A program made the position numbers and the translations under genes. Shown one piece after another: positions 7,972 through 14,582 of a stretch of 64,000 bases of DNA; within the stretch, counting starts at the first letter, position 1, and each line of letters begins with the position of its first letter. Below the pieces are notes generated by a model. That model was not told the DNA's origin. It did not search any database and saw nothing but the letters and a program-made list of their open reading frames with translations. Source of the DNA: Nitrospira sp. (GTDB lineage: Bacteria > Nitrospirota > Nitrospiria > Nitrospirales > Nitrospiraceae); the NCBI GenBank assembly GCA_018242685.1, contig JAFEBM010000025.1, positions 1 to 64,000 on the forward strand, in the 5' to 3' direction.

Positions 7972-8151
7972 AACGGCAGGGCGTGCCTATCGGTATAGGA
8001 GAGGCCGGTATGGTTGTCCTCTTGCTCGCCGAACGCGGCACACAAGATCCATCGTATTGGTAAGTCAAGGGCGGTGCTCGTTCAACGCGCGCAATCGAGG
8101 ATCAACCATACCGTCCTCGGTGCGCTCGATTGTCCCGCCGTTTCAAAACCT
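7963..8151. repeat. 189-bp imperfect inverted repeat (fold-back element)
   Basis: The left end AGGTTTTGAAACGGC (7963-7977) matches the complement of the right end GCCGTTTCAAAACCT (8137-8151) exactly over 15 bases. Further in, CGGTATGGTTG (8006-8016) matches CAACCATACCG (8103-8113). The arms are alignable over about 60 bases with mismatches between these blocks. Each arm can also form smaller hairpins, for example CAATCGAG (8092-8099) with CTCGATTG (8125-8132). The element contains the phzF stop codon and ends 9 bases before the Shine-Dalgarno of the next gene. It may be a MITE-like element or a structured regulatory RNA. Confidence 0.7.
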
Positions 8152-8175
8152 TGATTGTGAACGGAGGATGAAGAA

Positions 8176-9204
8176 GTGAAGGCGGTGTTGTTTCGCGAAC
8201 ATGGTGGACCGGACAAGCTCTCGTACGAAGAGATGCCGATGCCGAAAATCGGTCCGCAAGACGTGTTGATTCGGGTCAAGGCCTGCGCGCTGAACCATCT
8301 CGATATTTGGGTCAGGCAGGGGAGTCCTGCCTATGCCGTTTCCTTACCCCATGTTGGGGGCTCGGATGTCTCCGGGACTGTTGAGCAAGTGGGGACCCAA
8401 GTCGAAGGTATTGCTGTCGGAACACGAGTCTTTGTGTCACCCGGTATCAGTTGCTGGAATTGCGAGTTCTGCATGGCCGGACGAGACAATATGTGCCGAA
8501 CATACAATCTTTTGGGAGCTGGAATGCACGGCGGCTATGCCGAGTATGTGAAGGTTCCTTTTCGGAATGTGCTGCCGATACCCGAGAATATAACCTTCGA
8601 ACAGGCCGCGGCGTTTCCGCTCGTTTCGGTCACGGCCTCGCACATGCTGTTTGCACTGGCCGAGCTCCAGCCTGGAGAAACTGTGCTCGTGATGGGAGCG
8701 GGGAGCGGTGTCGGAATGATGGCCGTTCAGTTGGCGAAGCTGTCAGGGGCGCGTGTGATCACTATCGTCGGTTCCGATGACAAGATTCCCAAAGCCGTGA
8801 TCCTGGGAGCCGATGCGGTCATCGATCACTCCAAGGAACAGGTCTCGGAGCGAGTCAAATTGCTGACGGAAGGGCGAGGTGTCGATGTGGTTGTCGAACA
8901 TATCGGGCCGGAGGTATGGGACAGCTGTGTGGAGTCGCTCTCAAAAGGCGGCCGGTTGATCACATGCGGTGCAACTACCGGTGGGGACGTCAAGCTGAAC
9001 CTTCGCGATCTCTATTCCCGTCAGCTCACGATCAAGGGATCCTTTATGGGCACGAGAGCGGAACTGGTGAAGGTCGCTGAACTGATCGGCCGGAAACGGT
9101 TGATGGCCGTGATCGAACGTGCATTCCCTCTCCAGGAAGCCCGCGCTGCCCAGGAATTGATGACCAGTCGAAAGTTTTTCGGCAAGATCGTGCTTGTCTG
9201 CTGA
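8176..9204 (+). CDS. Zinc-type alcohol dehydrogenase / quinone oxidoreductase family
   Basis: A 342-residue medium-chain dehydrogenase. The N-terminal GroES-like part has KACALNHLDIWVRQG and HVGGSDVSGTV. The structural zinc lobe is present as CWNCEFCMAGRDNMC (four cysteines). The NAD(P) Rossmann domain has VLVMGAGSGVGMMAVQLAKL. The usual catalytic zinc ligand pair of true alcohol dehydrogenases is not obvious, so the substrate may be a quinone or aldehyde. Translation starts at GTG 8176, 8 bases after ACGGAGG (8161-8167). The leader sits directly behind the 189-bp fold-back element. Confidence 0.85.
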   Translation: MKAVLFREHGGPDKLSYEEMPMPKIGPQDVLIRVKACALNHLDIWVRQGSPAYAVSLPHVGGSDVSGTVEQVGTQVEGIAVGTRVFVSPGISCWNCEFCMAGRDNMCRTYNLLGAGMHGGYAEYVKVPFRNVLPIPENITFEQAAAFPLVSVTASHMLFALAELQPGETVLVMGAGSGVGMMAVQLAKLSGARVITIVGSDDKIPKAVILGADAVIDHSKEQVSERVKLLTEGRGVDVVVEHIGPEVWDSCVESLSKGGRLITCGATTGGDVKLNLRDLYSRQLTIKGSFMGTRAELVKVAELIGRKRLMAVIERAFPLQEARAAQELMTSRKFFGKIVLVC

Positions 9205-9395
9205 GTCCTCAGTGTCCGATCGCCGCACCCTCTCTCGCCACGGAATCCGAACGTTCGTGACGAACCTCCATGGATGATGTGCGTAACGGTCTCGCAGGTT
9301 CCGCTCATTCATGATAATCTAGACCGGACCAAACGTGGGTAGCGTTCGAACGTGGACCGCTAACTGCGATCATATGAATATGAAAGGGGGAGGAG

Positions 9396-9830
9396 ATGGC
9401 TAGCGTTAGTCAGATTGTGAACAAGCGTCCAAAGTCGATCGGGCCGAAGACCTCGATTGCCAGTGCGGCCAAGACGATGCGTCAAGCGCGTGTGGGGTCG
9501 CTATTAGTGAAAAAGGGGAAACAATTGGTTGGAATCGTGACGGATACCGATATCGTGCGGAGGGCTGTGGCGCTGGGGAAGCCGCTGGGGAAGCTCACCG
9601 TCGAGAAGATCATGACGTCTCCCATTTGCACGATCGAGGGAAGTCAGTCGATCGATGATGCGCAGGACATGATGGCGGACTTGGGCGTGCGCCATCTCGG
9701 TATCACGAAAGGCGGCAGTATCGTCGGGGTGATCTCCGTGCGCGACCTGCTGCTGCACTATAAGCGCTACGCGCAATCGAAGATTTCGGCGGAAGCGAGC
9801 TATTCGGAACCAAAGATTGCGCAGGACTGA
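9396..9830 (+). CDS. CBS-domain pair protein
   Basis: 144 residues made almost only of two CBS motifs: residues 7-60 (SLLVKKGKQLVGIVTDTDIVRRA) and 70-125 (IMTSPICTIEGSQSI, HLGITKGGSIVGVISVRDLL). CBS pairs bind adenine nucleotides and act as energy-sensing or regulatory modules; the partner is unknown here. The start follows GGGGGAGGAG. A clear paralogue lies inside the haem gene run at 40204-40596. A strong hairpin follows the stop codon. Confidence 0.9.
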   Translation: MASVSQIVNKRPKSIGPKTSIASAAKTMRQARVGSLLVKKGKQLVGIVTDTDIVRRAVALGKPLGKLTVEKIMTSPICTIEGSQSIDDAQDMMADLGVRHLGITKGGSIVGVISVRDLLLHYKRYAQSKISAEASYSEPKIAQD

Positions 9831-9841
9831 TGCAGGACCGA

Positions 9842-9887
9842 GTGCTGAGCTTTGCGCGTTGAGGTGCGCAAAGCAAGCACTCAGCAC
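9842..9887. terminator. Bidirectional terminator hairpin
   Basis: GTGCTGAG-CTTTGCGC pairs with GCGCAAAG and then CTCAGCAC, interrupted by a 6-base bulge (CAAGCA) on the right side. It lies between the convergent CBS and moaB genes, touching the end of both. There is no long T run. Confidence 0.65.
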
Positions 9888-9888
9888 A

Positions 9889-10401
9889 TCACTTTGTCAG
9901 TTCTCCAGCGAGGTGGCCGAGCTCGGGAAGAATGAGCTTTTCCATCGCGAGGCGGACGGCGTTTTCGGAGCCGGGGATGGAGAAAATCATATGTCCGTTG
10001 AGGATACCGGCGGTAGCGCGGGTCATGAACGCGGGTGAACCGATTTCTTGATACGTCAGAAAACGAAAGATTTCTCCGAATCCATCAAGCCGCTTCTCTA
10101 ACATTCCGTCCACAGCTTCAAAGGTCGAATCTCGCCGCGAGATTCCTGTGCCGCCGTTGATGATGATGACCTGCGCGTCCGCATTGGCTGTGCCCTGGGC
10201 GATTCGAAATTGGATCTGACTCGGTTCGTCCTTCACAAGATAATAGGCGGCGACGGTATGGCCTTGCCCTTCAAGCAATTTCTGAATCAATCGGCCGCTG
10301 GTATCGGTTTCAGGCGTACGGGTATCGCTACAAGTAATGACGATGCATCCGATTGAGCTGGGAGCATGGTCTTTGTGTTCGTGATGGCTTGGTGTGCTCA
10401 T
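9889..10401 (-). CDS. moaB: MoaB/Mog family molybdopterin protein
   Basis: 170 residues of the MoaB/MogA fold, which adenylylates molybdopterin or shares that fold. IGCIVITCSDTRTPETDTSGRLI is the first strand and loop, VIIINGGTGISRRDSTFEAV is the diagnostic GGTG motif, and FSIPGSENAVRLAMEKLILPE the C-terminal part. The first 15 residues are His-rich (SHHEHKDH) and unlike the family. It is last in a minus-strand run after a GGCT-like gene and a 2Fe-2S ferredoxin gene. Confidence 0.88.
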   Translation of the reverse strand: MSTPSHHEHKDHAPSSIGCIVITCSDTRTPETDTSGRLIQKLLEGQGHTVAAYYLVKDEPSQIQFRIAQGTANADAQVIIINGGTGISRRDSTFEAVDGMLEKRLDGFGEIFRFLTYQEIGSPAFMTRATAGILNGHMIFSIPGSENAVRLAMEKLILPELGHLAGELTK

Positions 10402-10490
10402 GTGTCGAGGGATACGCTATCAGTAATCAGTTCGAGCAATCAAGCGGCACTTTCATCCGACCGGTTGAAAGGGACCGTCGATGACGAAGT

Positions 10491-10817
10491 TTATTTCCAC
10501 ACCGAGTCTGGATTCAGCTTCGATGCCGGTGTTCCTTTCGCGACATGTTCATCAAGGATGGTGACGACGTCCGCCTCAGTGACTTTGGAATACCAGGTGT
10601 TGTCCGGATAGATGACGACCGTCGGGCCCTGCTCGCAGGGGCCGAGGCAACCTGTGGCGCTCACGAGGACTTCTCCGGGCGGGACGGCGCGTTGCATCAG
10701 TCCCATGTTGAAGGCCATGAGCAGCTGCGCAGCACCGGCCGACCCGCAAGACGGTTTCGGGTGGCCGGGAGGGCGGGAATTAGTACAGACGAGAATATGA
10801 TATTTTGGTTTTGGCAT
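10491..10817 (-). CDS. Thioredoxin-like [2Fe-2S] ferredoxin
   Basis: 108 residues from the ATG at 10817, which has a good Shine-Dalgarno (GGGGAGA). The four ligands are Cys 11, 24, 57 and 61 in the pattern C-x12-C-x32-C-x3-C (VCTNSRPPGHPKPSCG and ATGCLGPCEQGP), which is the mark of thioredoxin-like 2Fe-2S ferredoxins (Shethna protein type, NuoE-like). An electron-carrier role is expected; the partner is not visible. A longer frame upstream adds 34 residues that do not fit the family. Confidence 0.88.
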   Translation of the reverse strand: MPKPKYHILVCTNSRPPGHPKPSCGSAGAAQLLMAFNMGLMQRAVPPGEVLVSATGCLGPCEQGPTVVIYPDNTWYSKVTEADVVTILDEHVAKGTPASKLNPDSVWK

Positions 10818-10864
10818 AGTCTCCCCAATAAAAAATCGATATGGAACCTGTAGCGACGACACGC

Positions 10865-11308
10865 TTATCGCGGACGATACGACTCCCACTCCTGGATCAC
10901 TTCCTCCGGAAACTTCCACTGTTTGAGCCCTTTCACCACCCAGTCCAGGTAATGCTCTTTGGGCTTAAACTTCCCGATCGGGTTCGCTGCGTAGGTGGTG
11001 ACGAGTTCTTTTTCTCCGCTTGCTGCAGAGACGGTGACTTGGAGGTGGCGGTACGCTCCCTGCGGCACGTCCTGCTCAAACTGATCCATGATGTTCACGT
11101 CTTCGTCCGTTACTTCAAACACTCCGCCCCAGGTCCTTTCGCCTTGTGAAGGCACGATGCTGACGAGCCCGCACCGCCACTGGGACGACCATCGGCAAAA
11201 TTTGACGGTATGGTCCGGCAAGGTCGCGAGATAGAGAAATCTGTGTTCCGGAGCCCGCCGTTTGAGTTGTGAGGGATTGAGGAGATCACCGTACAAAAAG
11301 AACTTCAT
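10865..11308 (-). CDS. Gamma-glutamylcyclotransferase-like protein
   Basis: 147 residues. FFLYGDLLNPSQLKRRAP is the substrate-loop motif of the GGCT fold (YGxL/N), and GGVFEVTDEDVNIMDQFEQ matches the region with the family's acidic catalytic residue and the LDxxE-like segment. Members release 5-oxoproline from gamma-glutamyl peptides or amines, or have other amide substrates. It heads a minus-strand group with the 2Fe-2S ferredoxin and moaB. Confidence 0.75.
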   Translation of the reverse strand: MKFFLYGDLLNPSQLKRRAPEHRFLYLATLPDHTVKFCRWSSQWRCGLVSIVPSQGERTWGGVFEVTDEDVNIMDQFEQDVPQGAYRHLQVTVSAASGEKELVTTYAANPIGKFKPKEHYLDWVVKGLKQWKFPEEVIQEWESYRPR

Positions 11309-11503
11309 GCAACGTACTTATCCTGTGCCTGACCGTCTTAACGTGTGCTCGTACTTGTAACACACGGGCTTTTCACCAGACAAGCGGTCCTCGCACGACC
11401 AATTCTCGAAGCTGCATTGACATGACCTCCGGGCCTTTCTAAGATGCCGTGCAGTCAGCGCGGTTCCAGGATTTGGGCCTCTTACACTGAGACGACACTC
11501 GGT

Positions 11504-11998
11504 ATGGCAGACGGCAGTACCTTCTCTCGATCACTCGGCACCCACTTCATCCGCTATGCAGTTGCGGCAGCCCTTCTGCTGGGCGGACTCTACTATACAT
11601 GGACCACGCTGCCGTCGGCGACTCCGTTGAGAGGCAAGCAAGAGGTGGAAGCATTGGCCTTGGTCCAGAATCATCCCGCGATTGGGCACTCCACAATCGC
11701 GCAAGCCATGAACGAGCATGTCCGTGTGATGAAGGATCGCCGGCAGGGGGTTCGACTCGGTGAATGGCGAGTGAAGCATGTTGAGGGAGATATTTATGAG
11801 ATCCGTGTGCAACTTCGTGATCAGGGGGTAAGCGGGCAATGGTTCGAGCGAGAATTCATTTGGCATGCCCATCTTCAACTCAAGAAGGTCAATGCTGCTT
11901 CGCTACCAGCCGATGGGGTGACCCCTAAAGCGCCCGACGCTGATGAGGGAACTGTTTCTCCCCTGCCTGGTCCACCAAAAGTTAAACCGGCCCTTTGA
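11504..11998 (+). CDS. Single-span membrane-anchored protein, unknown function
   Basis: I do not recognise it. From the ATG at 11504 the protein has about 164 residues: one membrane segment (YAVAAALLLGGLYYTWTTLP) near residues 17-37 and a periplasmic domain with an alternating strand pattern (LGEWRVKHVEGDIYEIRVQLRDQ) typical of a small beta sheet. The tail is Pro/Lys-rich. A start at 11444 is possible but adds an unlikely N-terminus. Its last 17 bases overlap the end of the convergent Rieske gene. Confidence 0.6.
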   Translation: MADGSTFSRSLGTHFIRYAVAAALLLGGLYYTWTTLPSATPLRGKQEVEALALVQNHPAIGHSTIAQAMNEHVRVMKDRRQGVRLGEWRVKHVEGDIYEIRVQLRDQGVSGQWFEREFIWHAHLQLKKVNAASLPADGVTPKAPDADEGTVSPLPGPPKVKPAL

Positions 11999-12311
11999 GC
12001 GCCGGTGGGATGGCGATCCGCACTTCCTCCCCTTGGATCCGAACCTCGCAGTAAGCGACTTGGAAGTTCGGATTACCGACTCGCTCTCCAGAAATAACGT
12101 TGAATTTCCAGCCATGCCAGGGGCATTCGACAATCGCCTCGCACAGTTTCCCTTCTCCGAGCGGGCCGCCTGCGTGGGGACAGGAGTTATCGATCGCATA
12201 AAAAGCTCCCCCCACGTTGAAGACCGCAATCCAAATCCCATCGACTTCCACGGTTCGTCCCGTGCCGGGCGGAATCTCGTGCGTGAAGGCCACTTTGACG
12301 AAATCGTTCAT
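11982..12311 (-). CDS. Rieske [2Fe-2S] protein (ferredoxin type)
   Basis: About 109 residues from the ATG at 12311; an ATG at 12320 is an alternative but sits only 2 bases from the GGAG. Counting from 12320, the cluster ligands are C47-P-H49 (NSCPHAGGPL) and C66-x2-H69 (ECPWHGW), the complete Rieske signature. There is no membrane anchor or signal peptide, so it is a soluble Rieske ferredoxin like NirD or the electron carriers of dioxygenases. The 3' end overlaps the convergent neighbour by 17 bases. Confidence 0.9.
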   Translation of the reverse strand: MNDFVKVAFTHEIPPGTGRTVEVDGIWIAVFNVGGAFYAIDNSCPHAGGPLGEGKLCEAIVECPWHGWKFNVISGERVGNPNFQVAYCEVRIQGEEVRIAIPPALKGPV

Positions 12312-12469
12312 CAGGGGCATTTCTCCGTCGGTTCGCCCTGTGCGGCGGCAGATGAGCGCTTGCTTGATTTCACCGCCACCTTATGGCATAGAACTATCAG
12401 CGTGTAGTCCTGCCCCGCGGAAACACTCCCAGGCCGTTGTGGAGGCCCGATTGGGGATGAGGTTCCTGC

Positions 12470-13015
12470 ATGGAAATGACCCTCCTGCTCAACGCGACCT
12501 ATGAACCCCTGCGGGTCGTGCATTGGCAAAAAGCGATCGCCCTTCTCTGGCAAGGAAAAGTCGAAGTCTTGGAAGTGTACGACAGGGAAATCCATGGTAT
12601 TTCCCTGTCGATCAAACTTCCAGCCGTGATGCGGTTGTTGAAACTGGTGAAACTGAAAGACAGTCATCGTGCCGTCAAGTTTTCCCGCATCAATATTTTT
12701 ACGCGAGATGGGTACTGTTGCCAATATTGTAACCACAGGTTTCGGACGGAAGAGCTGACGTTTGATCATGTCGTACCCATCGCCAAGGGTGGGAAAAAGA
12801 CGTGGGAAAATATCGTGACCGCCTGCTGGCGGTGCAACAATCGGAAGAGCGGGCGTACGCCGGAGGAGGCCGGCATGAAGTTAAAGAAGCGACCCATGAA
12901 GCCTCGATGGAGCCCTGTCATTACCATCACCATCGGCATTCGCAACACACCGGAAAGCTGGCGTGATTATCTTTATTGGAATATGGAGCTGGATGCGGAT
13001 CCGGCCGATCCGTAG
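12470..13015 (+). CDS. HNH endonuclease family protein
   Basis: 181 residues. The nuclease part is C84-x2-C87 (CCQYC), LTFDHVVPIAKGGKKTWEN with D99-H100 and N114, then C119-x2-C122 (ACWRCNNRK): the zinc-bound HNH fold. The first 75 residues (LLLNATYEPLRVVHWQKAI) are the usual N-terminal part of a widespread chromosomal HNH family whose job is not settled. The start follows GGGGATGAGG. It does not lie next to any phage or restriction gene. Confidence 0.88.
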   Translation: MEMTLLLNATYEPLRVVHWQKAIALLWQGKVEVLEVYDREIHGISLSIKLPAVMRLLKLVKLKDSHRAVKFSRINIFTRDGYCCQYCNHRFRTEELTFDHVVPIAKGGKKTWENIVTACWRCNNRKSGRTPEEAGMKLKKRPMKPRWSPVITITIGIRNTPESWRDYLYWNMELDADPADP

Positions 13016-13241
13016 CGCTCGATCTTGAAAAGATCCTCTTCAGACAGTGTATCCGCGATTGTTATCTCTCACCTACCTCTGCCAAAACTGCGCGGGAGAC
13101 ATTCCAGCCCTTCGAGCGTGCTGTATTATAGCGATGGACTGATCAAAAGTGAAAATGAAGTGCGGATTTTTGAAATCCCTCTTGCATGATGGATGTCCAT
13201 TCTCGGATACTGAGCCACTCGGTTGAAACGGGAGTACCATC

Positions 13242-13901
13242 ATGGCTGCCAATCCGGGTTTTCCCTTGGTCTTGGACGTAAAAGGCTGGCTGGTTTTGGT
13301 GATCGGTGGCGCTGAGGAGGCATCGGAAAAATCCCAACGCCTGCTCGAGTCCGGTGCGCGGGTCACGGTGATCAGTCCTACGCTGAATGAACCGCTACGC
13401 CTGCTGGCGGCTTCCGGGAAGATCATCCACCGCGGGCGACAATTTCGTGAAACGGATCTCGACCACGCTATTCTCATTCTCAATACCATTCGAGGCGATC
13501 GTGATTTTGCTCGGATGCTGTCGGCTCAAGCCAGAGAAAAGCATGTGCTGCTCTGGTCGGTAGACTATCCGGACGCAAGCAGCGTTACGATGCCGGCAGT
13601 CGTGGAAGCGGGACATGTGCGGGTTGCGATCAGCACAAGCGGAGTGGCGCCGGCTCTTTCCGGGTTCATGAAGGAGGATCTGGAACAGATCCTCGATACG
13701 GAATTCATCGAATTCGTCGAGTGGCTTGGACACCTGCGTGAACAGGCCAAGGCGAACGAACCGGACGCCGAAAAACGGCGGGCATTGTTCCATGACGCGT
13801 TAGACGGGTTTCGTTTCCTCGGCAAGGTACGATATCCTAAAGTATGGACAGAAAGGCGAACTGAGGCCGTGACGAACAAACAATCTGATACGGAGAAATA
13901 A
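13242..13901 (+). CDS. Precorrin-2 dehydrogenase / sirohydrochlorin ferrochelatase-type (CysG N-domain)
   Basis: 219 residues of the CysG(N)/Met8p family, which oxidises precorrin-2 with NAD+ on the way to sirohaem. FPLVLDVKGWLVLVIGGAE is the first strand and NAD loop (GGAEEAS, where the family usually has GGGxVA). Later come VTVISPTLN, ILNTIRGDRDFARML and VDYPDASSVTMPAVVEAG, then AISTSGVAPALSGFMKEDLE. It lacks the fused methyltransferase domain; that activity is encoded as a fusion at 38586-40151. A 12-base gap links it to the thiamine-binding protein gene. Confidence 0.88.
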   Translation: MAANPGFPLVLDVKGWLVLVIGGAEEASEKSQRLLESGARVTVISPTLNEPLRLLAASGKIIHRGRQFRETDLDHAILILNTIRGDRDFARMLSAQAREKHVLLWSVDYPDASSVTMPAVVEAGHVRVAISTSGVAPALSGFMKEDLEQILDTEFIEFVEWLGHLREQAKANEPDAEKRRALFHDALDGFRFLGKVRYPKVWTERRTEAVTNKQSDTEK

Positions 13902-13913
13902 AAAGGAGCATCG

Positions 13914-14222
13914 ATGGTTCTACTGGAATTCAGCATGTCGCCGCTGGGAAAGGGCGAGAGTGTCGGAAAATATGTGGCCCGTTCGTTGGATCTCATCGAC
14001 AAGAGCGGGGTGTCCTATCGCTTGAACCCAATGGGAACGGTCCTTGAGGGGGAATGGGAGGAAGTCTTTGCAGTGGTGCAGAAATGCTACGAGCGGATGA
14101 AAAAGGATTGCAACCGCATTTCCTGCGCGATCAAAGTCGACTATCGAAAGGGTCATTCCGGGCGTCTTCAGAGCAAGGTCGCGAGCATTGAAAAGAAGCT
14201 GAAGCGATCAATGAAACAATAG
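13914..14222 (+). CDS. MTH1187/YkoF-type thiamine-binding protein
   Basis: 102 residues of the MTH1187 (DUF77) family: VLLEFSMSPLGKGESVGKYV, SYRLNPMGTVLEGEWEEVF and RISCAIKVDYRKGHSGRL. Relatives bind thiamine or HMP and assemble as ferredoxin-like dimers or tetramers. AAAGGAG lies 6 bases upstream of the ATG, and the gene follows the precorrin-2 dehydrogenase gene by 12 bases, suggesting translation from the same message. Confidence 0.85.
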   Translation: MVLLEFSMSPLGKGESVGKYVARSLDLIDKSGVSYRLNPMGTVLEGEWEEVFAVVQKCYERMKKDCNRISCAIKVDYRKGHSGRLQSKVASIEKKLKRSMKQ

Positions 14223-14582
14223 ATCGCTGAACGTTTCCGCGATACGTGCACAGGCTTTTCTCACAATTTTGAAAGCCTAACCCATTCGTCGTTTGCCCGC
14301 AAAAGTCTTTCCTCAATGCTCTTCTAGCGCGTGGAGTGCTTCCCCAACCAAGCCCTTCTTTGGACTGGCTCGCCCCCGCTGAGGCAGGGGACGAACCTTC
14401 GTATTGAAACCACACACTCCCGTCTATATACTCGCTCGCTGTACTTAGGATTCCTGCAGGCAAACTGTACGGGTGTTATGCTCGGTTGCCTGCAAGGTCC
14501 CTCAGCAGGCGTCACGGCTGTTTGCGATCTGCACCAGTTCCAATTCCGTCCAACGGACATCTTGTTTCGGGGGGATGAGGCC
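14223..14582. other. Intergenic leader region of the hybrid kinase
   Basis: 360 bases. It holds the promoter at 14404-14432 and, behind it, an inverted repeat TGCAGGCAA (14455-14463) / TTGCCTGCA (14486-14494) with a 22-base loop in the transcribed leader. A GC-rich hairpin (CCCC...GGGG near 14372-14389) lies before the promoter. The reading frame of the kinase stays open back to 14331 but that part looks non-coding. Confidence 0.6.
14404..14432 (+). promoter_or_regulatory. Sigma-70-type promoter of the hybrid kinase
   Basis: TTGAAA, a 17-base spacer and TATACT; each hexamer matches five of six consensus bases. The predicted start near 14439 gives a leader of about 145 bases that includes the inverted repeat at 14455-14494. 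Confidence 0.6.

Noticed and set aside
14372-14494. Possible riboswitch in the kinase leader
   Set aside because: There is an inverted repeat, but no conserved core of a known riboswitch class that I can recognise. The GC-rich hairpin lies before the promoter.
14331-14582. N-terminal extension of the hybrid kinase by 84 codons
   Set aside because: A strong promoter and an inverted repeat lie within it, and the ATG at 14583 has a clear ribosome binding site. The translated part does not look like protein.
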